DNA from: CALFML01 sp044222245
GTDB taxonomy: Bacteria > Myxococcota_A > Polyangia > Palsa-1104 > JAEUJZ01
Direction: 5' to 3'
DNA length: 64,000 nucleotides
Assembly: GCA_044222245.1 (NCBI GenBank)
Contig: JBGANQ010000043.1
Span: 1-64,000, forward strand
Of the stretch, positions 30,049-42,372 are shown in pieces. Made by a program: the position numbers and the translations under genes. Below the pieces are notes generated by a model, which saw only the letters and a list, made by a program, of their open reading frames with translations, was not told the DNA's origin and did no database searches. The first letter of the stretch is position 1. Each line of letters opens with the position of its first letter.

Positions 30049-31545
30049 TCAGGCGGGAGGTGGCGGGGCGCTGGAGGCAGGGTCAGCGGCGACAAGCTCC
30101 AGCCACTCGGCGTCTCGCGCGCGGATCCTGTACAGGGTCTGCTCGCCTGGATCGAGGATCAGCCGCGAGCCCGGCCGCAGCTTCAGGTGCCGCGGCACGC
30201 TGAGGGTCTGCTGCTCGGGCAGCAGGCGGCCGGCGACCAGCTCGTGGCAGGCCAGCCACAGCACGTCGCGAGCGCGATCCTGATCGTCGTCGCTGGTGAA
30301 GAACACGGCGACATCGGGCAGGCCGAGCGCCTCCATGCCGCAGCTCTTCTGGCACCGCGCGCCGCCGCGCTCACCGACGTTCCAGTCGATGAAGAACAGG
30401 AACGGCACCCGCTCTTCCAGGTCGGCCGCGGCGCCGTCGGCCCCACCGGCCTCCACTTGCTCGGGCTGCCCGAACGGTCCAAGCTGGTTTAGGGCGATCT
30501 CGCGCGGCTTCCACGCCCGGCCGGCGCGGTTGAGGACCAGCCCCAGCGCCTCCGGCTCGCCCTGCAGCAGCGAGCGCGCCAGCGCCGCCAGCAGCCGCGG
30601 CTCCCCACCGGCCGACAGCGGCAGCGGGGCGCTGGAGGCCCCCGGCGGCAGCTGCATAAGGGCGCGCGCGCTGTGCGGCCCACCCACGAACAGCCCGACG
30701 TGGCCGACTCCCTGCGGCGGGGTGTCCAGCGCCGCATAGGGCTGCGGCCGGTAGAGCAGGAACGCGCGCTGCGTCCCCGAGGTGATCTCGGCCGAGAACC
30801 CGGCCTCGGGCTGACCCTTGCGCGACAGCGGGATGATGCGCACCGCCGGCTGCGGCCACACCTGGCTGCGCAGCAGCGCCGCCAGCGCCTGCGGCCCTGC
30901 GGTCAGCTCCTTTCCCAGCACCACCGTCAGGGTGAAGAACGCGTCGGCCGGGCGCGCCGGACCCGCCGGCTTCTTGCCCGCCTTATTGCGCGCCCAAGGC
31001 GGAGCGCTGGCCGCGGTCGGCTGCCCGGCCGACTGCACGTTGATCATGCGGTCGACCTGGCCGCGCACCGCGCGCTCGACTTGGCTTATCCGCAGGCGGG
31101 CTGCGTACTCGCTCTGGCTGCCCGGGAAGAGGCGCACGCGCGTCGCCCACAGCGCCGGGCCATCGGCGCTCGCTTCTGCCGCCGGCAACTGCGGCGGCAG
31201 CCCGGTGGCCAGGACCTCGACGCGCAGGCCGAGGAGCGGGCTGAAATCCTGGCAGGCCGCGTGGTCAAAAAGGAGCGCGGCTCCGTCGGTAAGAGTGATA
31301 AGCCCGGTGGCGGTGGCGGCCGTCCAGTCGTCGATTACCCCGGCCAGGCCGGCCTGACCGGCCACCGCGGCCTCATCGCTGCTCGTCGCCGGCTCCGGCT
31401 CGACGGGGCTCGCCGCTGGCGCCGGTCCCGGCCGGGGCGGCGCGCCCGGCACCGGGTCTGCTGGGCCGTCAGGATCCGGCGCGGCGCGGCGCGGCTCCGG
31501 CGAGCCCAGACCCAGGAGCGAGCGCAGCCGCGACCAGAAAGCCAT
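30049..31545 (-). CDS. Hypothetical protein with cold-shock-like N-terminal segment
   Basis: The 498-residue protein has an Ala/Pro-rich lead, then a segment (about residues 60-115: GLAGVIDDWTAATATGLITL, ALLFDHAACQD, LLGLRVEVLATG) that follows the beta-strand spacing of a cold-shock or OB domain. The middle and C-terminal parts are ordered but unrecognised (FFTLTVVLGKELTAGPQALAALL; DVAVFFTSDDDQDRARDVLW; PRHLKLRPGSRLILDPGEQ). No signal peptide is seen. The ATG at 31545 has TATACT 7 nt upstream, which decides it over an upstream in-frame codon. It is divergent from the PIG-L gene. Confidence 0.7.
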   Translation of the reverse strand: MAFWSRLRSLLGLGSPEPRRAAPDPDGPADPVPGAPPRPGPAPAASPVEPEPATSSDEAAVAGQAGLAGVIDDWTAATATGLITLTDGAALLFDHAACQDFSPLLGLRVEVLATGLPPQLPAAEASADGPALWATRVRLFPGSQSEYAARLRISQVERAVRGQVDRMINVQSAGQPTAASAPPWARNKAGKKPAGPARPADAFFTLTVVLGKELTAGPQALAALLRSQVWPQPAVRIIPLSRKGQPEAGFSAEITSGTQRAFLLYRPQPYAALDTPPQGVGHVGLFVGGPHSARALMQLPPGASSAPLPLSAGGEPRLLAALARSLLQGEPEALGLVLNRAGRAWKPREIALNQLGPFGQPEQVEAGGADGAAADLEERVPFLFFIDWNVGERGGARCQKSCGMEALGLPDVAVFFTSDDDQDRARDVLWLACHELVAGRLLPEQQTLSVPRHLKLRPGSRLILDPGEQTLYRIRARDAEWLELVAADPASSAPPPPA

Positions 31546-31552
31546 GCTGCCC

Positions 31553-31558
31553 AGTATA
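31553..31558 (-). promoter_or_regulatory. Putative -10 element, leaderless hypothetical gene
   Basis: TATACT on the minus strand lies 7 nt (GGGCAGC) before the ATG at 31545, the same spacing as for cutA and gloB. Confidence 0.5.
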
Positions 31559-31649
31559 CCCCCGACCGCTGCTGACCGGCTGCGGCGGTGCGCCGCGGGC
31601 GGGCCCACGCCCTGGTGACAGTCCCGGCGAGTTGCGCTAAAACCCTGCA

Positions 31650-32639
31650 GTGTCGCGTTGTCCGACGCCAGCCGATCCGGGTCTGCTGGCGCCCGCCCCG
31701 AGCATCTACTACCTGGCTCCGCACGCCGACGACGTCGCGCTGGCGTGCGCCGGCCATGTCGCCAGTGACGTCGCGCAGGGCCGCGCGGTCACCCTGGTCA
31801 CGGTCTTTCTCAGCGGTCGCGCCGCCGAGGTCCGCCGTGCCGAAGACGAGCGCGCGGCGGCGGCGCTCGGCTGCCGCTACCTGTGCCTGAGCCTGTTCGA
31901 CGCCGCCGATCGCCCCGAGGTGCAGGGGCGGCTGGGCGTGTTTACCCCCTTCGGGCCGGCGCACCTGGGCATTACCAGCGAGGTGGTGGCCCGCCTGCGC
32001 TGGCACATCCAGGCCCCCGCCGCGCTGTGCGCTCCGCTGGCGGTCGGTGGTCACATCGACCACCGCATCGTCCACGAGGCCGCGCGCGCCCTGGCCTACG
32101 AGCTGCAACTGCCGCTCACCTACTACGAGGATCAGCCTTATAGCCTCGCCGCTTATGCGCTCGGGCGGCGCCTGGCGGCGCTGGAGGCCGCGCTGCCGGC
32201 CGGACTGTCCGGCACCGAGCGCGCCTCCGTCGGCCGCGAGCGACGCGGCTACAGCGACCTGTTCCGGGCGCTGCCGATCCTGCAGTCGCTGCCGCCGGGC
32301 GTGCGGTGGCTCGGCGGCTACCTGATGGCGCGCGCCGCGCTGCGCGCCGACCGCGGCGGCCAGCGACCCGGCCTGGCGCCCCGGCTGCAGCCGCAGCTGC
32401 GCGAGATCACTGCCTATCGCCCGGCGCGGGTCGCCGCCATCGCCGCCTATGCCTCGCAGTGGCCGCTGTTCGCGGCGTCCCCCGAAGCGCTCGAGGCGCG
32501 GCTCCATCGCTACGGTCAGGGGCTGGCCGCCGGCGCTGCGGGGAGCAGCCCCGCTCCCGGCGCCGCCGCGGCTCCGACAGAGGCCGCTGCGCCGCCCGCG
32601 TACGAACGCCTCTGGGAAGATCAGGGGCTGCGGAAATGA
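31650..32639 (+). CDS. PIG-L family deacetylase (GlcNAc-type LmbE-like)
   Basis: PIG-L/LmbE proteins are zinc-dependent deacetylases of N-acetylglucosamine-type substrates. The 329-residue protein has the metal-binding APHADDVALACAGH (family PHPDDE) and the second ligand block GGHIDHRIVHEAA. The Glu of PHPDDE is replaced by Val, but the His-Asp-Asp core and HxxH remain. The start is a GTG with TAAAAC six nt upstream. The stop overlaps the start of the cytochrome gene (ATGA), so the pair is cotranslated. The acetylated substrate is unknown. Confidence 0.85.
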   Translation: MSRCPTPADPGLLAPAPSIYYLAPHADDVALACAGHVASDVAQGRAVTLVTVFLSGRAAEVRRAEDERAAAALGCRYLCLSLFDAADRPEVQGRLGVFTPFGPAHLGITSEVVARLRWHIQAPAALCAPLAVGGHIDHRIVHEAARALAYELQLPLTYYEDQPYSLAAYALGRRLAALEAALPAGLSGTERASVGRERRGYSDLFRALPILQSLPPGVRWLGGYLMARAALRADRGGQRPGLAPRLQPQLREITAYRPARVAAIAAYASQWPLFAASPEALEARLHRYGQGLAAGAAGSSPAPGAAAAPTEAAAPPAYERLWEDQGLRK

Positions 32640-34942
32640 GCTCGACGCCGCCCGCTGCACCGCTGCCGCCGCGACCGCCGGAGCGCAGCATGCCATATGT
32701 CCGAGGCTGGGCCGCCTTGATGACGCTGCTTGTGGGTTGCAGCCAGCGGGCGGCCGCGCCCGTCCCAGAAGCGCTGGTCAGCCGCGACCTGGCGGCGGTC
32801 ACCGCAGCGGTCGCGGACGAGCCGGTGGTCGACCGGCTGCTGCGCCAGCTGACCGCCGGGGACAGCTCGTCGTGTCGGCCCGAGCGGGTCGGGGAGCTAT
32901 TCGAGCTGGCCTCGCTGCTGACCACGCGCGACCGCGCGCTGGCCACGGCGGCGCGGGCGCAGGCGACGGCGCGCCTGGCCCTGCAGGCCCTGGGCGACTG
33001 CAGCGGCGGGCAGCGCGGGACGGCGCTGGCGGTGATCGGCGCCCTGGCGGCGACCTGGCCGGAGGCGCAGCAGGCCCTCTACGCGGGCGGGGCACCGGCG
33101 CAGCTTCGCCACCTGCTCGCCGAGGAGGTCGGCGAGCGGCGGCGCGGTCAAGCGCTGTTCGCCCTGGGGGCCCTGTTTCCGGCGCACGAGCGGGCCACCC
33201 CAGTGGCAGCGCCGGAAGCGGTGGCGCAGGACCGCTCGCTGCTGCGCGCCGGCCTGCGCGAGCCGAGCCGGTTTGTGCGACGGCAGGCGATCCTGGCCGT
33301 AGCCCTGGCCCGCGATGAGGCGCTGGACGGGCCGCTGCTGGCGGCGCTGCGGCAGCAGCTCGCGCTACCCGACGCGGCGGCGGCCGCGGAGGAGCCGCTG
33401 GGTCCGGCGGACCCGGCCACGCTGCAGGTGCCGCCCACCCTGACGCCGACCCAGGCGGCCGAGCTCGTGCCGCTGCTGCCGGCGTTTGTCGATCTGCTGC
33501 TGTCGCTGCCGCCGCCGGCGACCGCCGTCGCCCTGGACAAGGCCCTGCAGCTGACCCGGGCGGCGGCAGCAGCGAGCCCGCGCTCGGCGACCGCGCAGTT
33601 CCTGCTGGCGCAGGTGCAGAGCCGGCGCCGCGAGCCGGCGGCGGTGGCGACCCTGCGCACCGCGCTGGCGCTCGGCAACCTGCCCGAGGTGTTCCTGAGC
33701 GCGCTCGGGTCTGACGGTCGGGCGCTGACGACCGCGCTCGATGTCGCCGCGGCGCGCCGGCAGGTGCGGGCGGCGCTGGCGGCGCGTCCGCCGACCCCGC
33801 CCGCCGCCGAGCTGGCCCCGGTGGTGACCGCCGGCGAGCTGAGCTCCGGACAGGTCGGGGTGCCCGTGGTGGCCCCCGCCCAGCTGGCGGCGCAGGCCGC
33901 GGCGGTCCTGCGCGAGTCGGGCCTACACAGCGCCGCGGCGCAGGCCCTCGGCGCCGAGCTGTTCGCCCACTATCCCTTCGGCTCCGAGGAGTATTACGAC
34001 TCCTGCCTGCGCAGCTTCCTGCACGGCAACAACCGCGACCTGGTCCAGGCGCTGGGCCTGTCGGCCGAGCAGGCCAGCGGCGGGCGTCTGCTCGTCGGCG
34101 TGGTCGAAGCTCGCGGCGCCGCGGCGACCGCGGATGCGGTGCCAGCAGCGGGAGCGGCGGCACCCGGCGGCTCGGCGCCGGGCCGCTATGGGGTGACGTG
34201 CGCGCTGTGCCATGCCCAGGTGGATGCGCGGGGTGCGCGCCAGGACGGGCTGCCGAGCCGGACCTATGATCAGGGCCTGCTGCTGGCGGCCTGCGTCGAG
34301 CAGCCGATCCATCACAAGTCGGGCAACCGCAACCTCGCCGACCTGCTCGAGTATCGGCCCGGGCGCAACGACTCGTCCTCCGACGGGGTGCACAATCCGA
34401 CGGAGATCCCGTCGCTTTACGGGCTGCGGGTGGGCGGGCCGGTGCGCTGGAACGGCGACACCCCGACTCTCGAGGTGCAGATCGACCGCAACCTGTCTGC
34501 CCAGTCCGCCCCGCCGGCGGTGATCGCGCTGGTGGCGGCGTACCTGCGCGGGCTGCCCTTGCCGCCGGCCCAGCCGCCGCCGCCGGGGTCAGTGGCCACG
34601 GTCGCTGCCGGCGCCGCGGTGTTCCAGCAGACCTGCCAGCGCTGCCACGCCCCGCCGGCATACACTACCGGCGAGGTCATCGCCCAGCCCGAGCTGCTGA
34701 CCGACGTGACGCGGGTCTCGGCAGTGCTGCCCAACAGCTCGCCCGGCTACAAGATCCCCTCGCTGCTGCGGGTAGGCCGCAGCGCGCCGTACCTGCACGA
34801 CGGCTCGATCCCGACGCTAGAGGCGCTGCTGGAGCTGCCGCCGCGCGGTCCCGGCGCGCCCGCGACGCGCGGTCACCGCTTCGGCCTCACTCTGCCAGCG
34901 CGCGAGCGCGCCGCCCTGCTGGCCTTCCTGCGCACCCTGTAA
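32636..34942 (+). CDS. Di-haem cytochrome c lipoprotein, MauG/peroxidase-like C-terminus
   Basis: The 768-residue protein begins with a lipoprotein-type signal (LMTLLVGCSQ). A long Ala/Leu-rich helical-repeat region (about residues 45-370, HEAT-like spacing) follows. The C-terminal haem part has two CxxCH sites, CALCH and CQRCH, and the blocks NPTEIPSLYGLRVGGPVRWNGD and PSLLRVGRSAPYLHDGSIPTLEALLEL. These match the di-haem cytochrome c peroxidase/MauG group. It would depend on the Ccm system encoded at 8-17 kb. A long upstream in-frame extension is a shadow of the PIG-L gene. Its last codons form the first unit of a tandem repeat array. Confidence 0.85.
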   Translation: MSSTPPAAPLPPRPPERSMPYVRGWAALMTLLVGCSQRAAAPVPEALVSRDLAAVTAAVADEPVVDRLLRQLTAGDSSSCRPERVGELFELASLLTTRDRALATAARAQATARLALQALGDCSGGQRGTALAVIGALAATWPEAQQALYAGGAPAQLRHLLAEEVGERRRGQALFALGALFPAHERATPVAAPEAVAQDRSLLRAGLREPSRFVRRQAILAVALARDEALDGPLLAALRQQLALPDAAAAAEEPLGPADPATLQVPPTLTPTQAAELVPLLPAFVDLLLSLPPPATAVALDKALQLTRAAAAASPRSATAQFLLAQVQSRRREPAAVATLRTALALGNLPEVFLSALGSDGRALTTALDVAAARRQVRAALAARPPTPPAAELAPVVTAGELSSGQVGVPVVAPAQLAAQAAAVLRESGLHSAAAQALGAELFAHYPFGSEEYYDSCLRSFLHGNNRDLVQALGLSAEQASGGRLLVGVVEARGAAATADAVPAAGAAAPGGSAPGRYGVTCALCHAQVDARGARQDGLPSRTYDQGLLLAACVEQPIHHKSGNRNLADLLEYRPGRNDSSSDGVHNPTEIPSLYGLRVGGPVRWNGDTPTLEVQIDRNLSAQSAPPAVIALVAAYLRGLPLPPAQPPPPGSVATVAAGAAVFQQTCQRCHAPPAYTTGEVIAQPELLTDVTRVSAVLPNSSPGYKIPSLLRVGRSAPYLHDGSIPTLEALLELPPRGPGAPATRGHRFGLTLPARERAALLAFLRTL

Positions 34943-35252
34943 GAAAGAGCTGAGGCGGGCCGCCGAGGCGCCCGCTGACCTTCCTGCGCACCCTGTAAGA
35001 AGGAGCTGAGGCGGGCCGCCGAAGGCGCCTGCTGGCCTTGTGCCCACCGTGCAAGAAGGAGCTGGGGACGGGGCGCAGAGGGTCTGCTGGCCTTGTGCCC
35101 ACCGTGTAAGGAGCTGGGGCGGGGCAGCCGAGGCGCCCGCTGGCCTTTGCCTGAACCCTGGAAGAAGGAGCTGAGGATGGGGCGCTTGGGGCCTGCTGGC
35201 CTTTGCGCGAACTCTGTCGGAAGGAGCTGGGGCAGGGCCGCTTGAGGCTCTG
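34919..35252. repeat. 56-bp tandem repeat, 6 units, seeded by the 3' end of the cytochrome gene
   Basis: Six head-to-tail units (34919, 34975, 35032, 35087, 35140 and 35196; 53-57 bp each) follow the pattern CTGGCCTT ... CACCCTGTAAGAAGGAGCTG ... GGCGCCCG. The first unit includes the last eight codons and the stop of the cytochrome gene. Later units are more degenerate. The array fills the whole gap to the OmpA-like gene; no other gene or promoter is visible there. Confidence 0.9.
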
Positions 35253-35264
35253 GCTGTGGGTCGC

Positions 35265-37380
35265 TCAGCCCCCTGCGGGGACGGCCGGCGGCAGCGGGGC
35301 GACCGGTGGCGGGATCGGGACCGGCGGCGGGCTCGGGGCGCCCAGGCTGGAAGGGGCCTGGACGTTGGGGGCGATGGGCGCCGCGGGGGCGGTCGGGATG
35401 GCCGGCGGCGGCGGGATCGGCGGCGCGGTCGGGTTCGGCTCGCCGGGCAGCAGCGGCGCGGCGGGCGGGGTCGGCGGCGCCGGGACTGCCGGGGCTGCGG
35501 GGTCGCTCGGCACCACGCTCGGGACGGCGCTCGGGACCACCGGGATGCCGGTGTCCGCCGGCGCTGCGGGCAGCACGCGCAGCTCGACGCGGCGGTTCTG
35601 CGCCCGGCCGGCCTCGGTGTTGTTGTCGCCGATCGGCCGGCTGGAGCCCAGGCCGACGGCGGAAAGCCGCGCCGCCTCGACGCCCTTGCTCTCCAGGTAG
35701 GTCTTTACCGTCTCGGCTCGCTGCTGCGACAGGGTCTGGTTCTGCGCCGCGACGCCGACGTTGTCGGTGTGACCGGAGATCTCGACTCGCAGGGTCGGGC
35801 TCTCCTTGAGCGCCTCGGCGACCTTGTTGAGCACCAGGAACGACTGCGGCAGCAGCACCGGCTGATTGGGCTGGAAGCGGACGCCCTCGAGCTTGCCGAT
35901 GAACTGCGCCAGCTTCTGCGGAATCAGGGCGGGCGCCGCCGCTGCCGGCTTGGGCGCCGCCGGCGGGGGAGTCGCCGGCGCCGCGCCCGTCGTCCCCTCC
36001 GGCGGAGTCGGCGCCATGGGCCTTGGCGGCACGGCGCTGCGCGTCCCGGGCAGCAGCTGGAACTCGACGCGGCGGTTCTGGGTGCGGCCGGCCTCGGTGC
36101 GGTTGTCGGCGATCGGGCGGGTCGAGCCGTGGCCGACCGCGATCAGGCGGCCCGGACTGCTGCGACAGCGCCTGGTTCTGCGCCGGCAGGCCGATGTTGT
36201 CGGTGTGGCCAGAGATCTCCACCCGCACCGAGGGATTTTCCTGCAGCGCCTCGACCGCCTTGTCGAGCACCGGGAACGACTGCGGCAGCAGCACGGCGCG
36301 ATTGGGCGCAAAGCGGATGCCTTCGATCTTGCCGACGAACTTCGCCAGCTTCTCGGGCAGCTCGTCCGGGCAGCCGTCGGAGTCTTTGTAGTTGTTGATC
36401 GTCTCGGGCTCGCTCGGGCACTTGTCCAGGCGGTCGACGATGCCGTCGCCGTCGGTGTCGGTGTCGGGGCAGCCGCCGTTGGCCTTGGGCCCGGGCTCGC
36501 TCGGGCACTTGTCCAGGCGATCGAACACGCCATCGCCATCGGCGTCGGTGTCGGGGCAGCCGCCGTTGTCGACCGGGCCGGCCTTGTCGGGGCACTTGTC
36601 CAGGCGGTCGACGACCGAGTCGCCATCGGCGTCCTTGTCCGGGCAGCCGTCGTTTTCCTTGATCCCGGCCTCGGTCGGGCAGCGGTCTTCCTTGTCGATG
36701 AAGCCGTCGCCGTCGGTGTCCACCGGCTTGGGCGGCTCGGGCGGCTTCTCCGGCTCAAAGCCGAGCCGGCCGTAGACGCCGGCCAGGGCCTCGAAGTCCT
36801 GGGTGAAGGTGGCGGTGCGGATCTCGGGCACCAGCGCCATGCGACCATCGACGCGCACGCCCACATACTTGTTGATGTTGACGCGCAGGCCGATTCCGGT
36901 GTGGAAGGCGCCGACGTTCTCGGTGCGCAGCGGCAGGCCGGGATCGGGCCGGATGCCGAGCACGCCGCCGCCGGCGAGCAGGAACGGCTGCCAGCGCCCT
37001 TCGCTGCCGAGCGGCCAGCGGAACAAGAGGTGCCCGCGCCCGGTGTAGACCAGGACCTGTGAGGGCCGCTCGAGCAGCTTGGTCGGGCTGGCGAGGAACT
37101 CGGCTTCGAGCATGAAGTACTTGCTCAGGCCGTAGCCGACCCTGCCGCCCACCGCCACCGCGTGCGCGAGCTCACTGCCCGGGGTCGGGTAGTCGCTGCG
37201 TCCCAGGGCGCTGGTAGATGAGAAGAAGTGCGCGCCGAGGACGACCCCAGCCTCCAGCGGGCGATCATCAGCCCGCGCCGCAGGTGGCGCGCCCAGCACC
37301 CCGAGTCCGAGCATGCACGTTGCCGCGGCCCAGGACCCAGGGCCCAGGCGGCCTCGCGCTGCACATCCAGAACGTCGCAT
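35265..37380 (-). pseudogene. OmpA-like outer-membrane protein with TSP3 repeats, frameshifted
   Basis: The start at 37380 is set by GGAGGG five nt upstream and a clear signal peptide. An N-terminal beta-barrel-like region (to about residue 235) is followed by four calcium-binding TSP3-type repeats (DTDGDGFIDKEDRCP and similar). Two OmpA peptidoglycan-binding domains and a Pro/Ala-rich tail complete the gene. Domain 1 reads normally to residue 408 (AQNQALSQQ, up to 36157). The frame then shifts, and the expected continuation (PGRLIAVGHGSTRPIADNRTEAGRTQNRRVEF) is in another frame. Compared with domain 2, about 44 nt are missing. Domain 2 is intact (SGHTDNVGVAAQNQTLSQQ). Either a true pseudogene or an assembly deletion between similar sequences. 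Confidence 0.8.
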
Positions 37381-37501
37381 GCGTTCCCTCCGAGAACGAC
37401 AGATTCGGCGCATCCTAGCATGCACGTAAGAGCCGCACGGAGAAACGACCAAAATCGTTGGCGAATCTAAGCCGGCCTCGGCTGCCTCCGGGCGCTACTG
37501 A

Positions 37502-38809
37502 CTAGCGGGCGCCTTTTATGAGCTCGCCACCTTTGATGACCACCGGCACCTGCGACAGCAGCTGGATGTCGGCCAGCGGGTCGCCGGGCACCGCGATGAG
37601 GTCGGCGTAAAAGCCCGGCAGGAGCAGCCCCACCCGATCCGCCCAGCCGAGCAGGTCGGCGGCGTTGATCGTCGCCGCCTGCAGCGCCGCCAGCGGGGTC
37701 AGGCCGCCGGTGACCAGCGCCGCCAGCTCGTTGCTGTTTTCGCCGTGTGGGTAGACCGACGAGTCGGTGCCGAGCGCCACCCGGACGCCCGAGCGCAGGG
37801 CGCGGCTGACATGGGCGCGGGCGAGCGGCAGCATCTCGCGCGCCTTGTCGATCATGTCCTGCGGCACCTGCGGCGGCGCGGCGTTTTTGAGGAACCAGTC
37901 GCCGGCGTACAGGGTCGGGACCAGGTAGGTGCGGCGGGCCTTCATGAGGCGGATGCCCTCGTCATCGATCAGCGAGCCGTGCTCGATCGAGTCGACGCCG
38001 GCGCGCACCGCCTGGCGCAGGCCGTCGGCGCCGTGGGCGTGGGCGGCCACCTTGCGGCCGAGCCGGTGCGCCTCTTCGACGATCGCTCGCAGCTCCTCGT
38101 CGCTGTACTGGCCGGCGCTCGGGATAGTGCCCTTGGACAGGATGCCGCCGGTGACCGCGACCTTGACCACGTCGGCGCCGTACTTTATGACCTCGCGGGT
38201 CTTGCGGATGACGGCGTCGCGGCCGTCGGCGACGCCCTCGGCGCGGTAGTTGAACTCGGGGGCGAGCAGGCTGCAGTCCATGTGGCCGCCGGTGCTGCCG
38301 ATGGCCGGCCCGGAGGCCAGGATGCGCGGCCCGGGCACCTCGCGCTCGTTGATCGAGTCGCGCAGGGCGATGTCGGCGTAGCCGCGGGCGCCCAGGTTGC
38401 GCACCGTGGTAAACCCCGACATCAGGGTCAGCCGGGCGTTCTTGGCGCCGATGAGCGCCTCGCGCGGGACCGAGATGCCCAGCCCCTCGTAGCCGGCGAT
38501 GTTCAGCCCGTAGGTGAGGTGGGTGTGGGCATCGATGAGCCCCGGCAGCACGGTGAAGTCGCCGAGGTCGAGGATGGGGGTGCCGGGCGGCGCGTGGGCG
38601 GCGACCAGCGCCTCGGGCCCGATCTCGCGGATGCGCTCGCCGATGATGAGCAGCGCCGCCCGCGGCTGCGCCTGGCCGGTGCGCACGTCGAGCAGGCGGC
38701 CTGCCTTGACGAGCAGGGGCAGTAGCGGACTCGGCTGCGCAAGAGCCACTGCTGGCGCTGCTCCGCAAAGCAGGCCAAGGAACGCCCGGCGTCGAATCGC
38801 TGCCCCCAT
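37502..38809 (-). CDS. Secreted metal-dependent amidohydrolase (imidazolonepropionase/prolidase-like)
   Basis: The 435-residue protein has a Tat-type signal (RRRAFLGLLCGAAPAVALA), so it is probably exported folded with its metals. The TIM-barrel amidohydrolase motifs are present: LPGLIDAHTHL, the VKVAVTGG lysine block, KVAAHAHGADGL, SIEHGS and LGTDSSVYPHG. Related enzymes are Xaa-Pro dipeptidases and carboxypeptidases of the imidazolonepropionase-like group, so a dipeptide substrate is possible. AGGAG before the ATG sets the start. It stands alone between the OmpA-like gene and glgC. Confidence 0.88.
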   Translation of the reverse strand: MGAAIRRRAFLGLLCGAAPAVALAQPSPLLPLLVKAGRLLDVRTGQAQPRAALLIIGERIREIGPEALVAAHAPPGTPILDLGDFTVLPGLIDAHTHLTYGLNIAGYEGLGISVPREALIGAKNARLTLMSGFTTVRNLGARGYADIALRDSINEREVPGPRILASGPAIGSTGGHMDCSLLAPEFNYRAEGVADGRDAVIRKTREVIKYGADVVKVAVTGGILSKGTIPSAGQYSDEELRAIVEEAHRLGRKVAAHAHGADGLRQAVRAGVDSIEHGSLIDDEGIRLMKARRTYLVPTLYAGDWFLKNAAPPQVPQDMIDKAREMLPLARAHVSRALRSGVRVALGTDSSVYPHGENSNELAALVTGGLTPLAALQAATINAADLLGWADRVGLLLPGFYADLIAVPGDPLADIQLLSQVPVVIKGGELIKGAR

Positions 38810-39050
38810 GCGCTTCTCCTGGGTCGAAAATTTCCCTGGTTATTTTCACGCGCCGGCGGGATTCGTTCGACTGGTTTATTCGCCATGCCACCCATGTAAT
38901 GACGCTCAGTACATAAAGCGGCCACCGCGATTTCTCGTCGCCTGATCCCAAGAGGCAGGAGCGATGGCAGAGCGCGGAGCTGAAACCGGGCAGTCGCTGG
39001 CGCGAGCCGGGGCGGGGAGGCGGAGGCGGCAGGGAGGCCGCGGCGGGGGG

Positions 39051-40334
<1,284 letters not shown>

Positions 40335-40503
40335 GTTCCACTCTCGATGGGCAAAGGCAAAAGGGAATCGAAAGCCGTCACTGGAGGGGCGCTGCGCTGC
40401 GGCAGCGCTTGCGTTTCATATTACTTCGGCAAGCGCGGCTTGTCGCTCCCATAAATCGGGCATTGATCAGCGATTTTGCCAGGAGCTAGGCGCGCCTAGA
40501 CCC

Positions 40504-40543
40504 GAGCTGAGCTGAGCTGAGCTGAGCTGCGCTGCGCTGCGCT
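40504..40543. repeat. 5-bp tandem repeat (5 GAGCT + 3 GCGCT)
   Basis: A perfect pentanucleotide run, five GAGCT followed by three GCGCT, in the 266-nt gap between glgC and the membrane-anchored kinase. The sharp switch of unit suggests a point change that then spread by slippage. Confidence 0.9.
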
Positions 40544-40600
40544 GCCAGGGAGTGTCTTTGCGGGGAAAGGCCCTTTTCAGGCCCGTCAGAGCTGAGGCGG

Positions 40601-42079
<1,479 letters not shown>

Positions 42080-42372
42080 GTACGGGATGAAACCCTAATC
42101 TATCAGAAAAAGTAGTCTCGCTGTGCTAAACCGCGCAGAAGCTCGCTCCGCCGACGGTCGAGCGGGCGCAGCGCCCGGGCCAGGCCCAGCCGGAGTCGCC
42201 CAAAGACGAGGAATTTCCGCGGTGGCAGATGTAGGAGTACGCGCCGGCAGCGGCTCTCAGGCCAGCGCGCGGACCGATGCTATAAAGGCGCGCCGGGATC
42301 TGGTGATCTGCCGGTACACGGGTAGCCGCAGGCGCCCGAGCTTTCTAAGCGGCCCGGGCTGGCCTGGTCTGG

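Noticed and set aside
32306..32635. 110-codon upstream extension of the cytochrome gene
   Set aside because: It overlaps the PIG-L gene in another frame, is Arg/Ala-rich and lacks a signal peptide; the ATG at 32636 starts a lipoprotein signal directly.
34873..35264. C-terminal continuation of the frameshifted OmpA-like frame through the 56-bp repeats
   Set aside because: It arises only from the frame shift near 36157, is low-complexity and overlaps the cytochrome gene; the true end is the in-frame stop after the Pro-rich tail at 35265.
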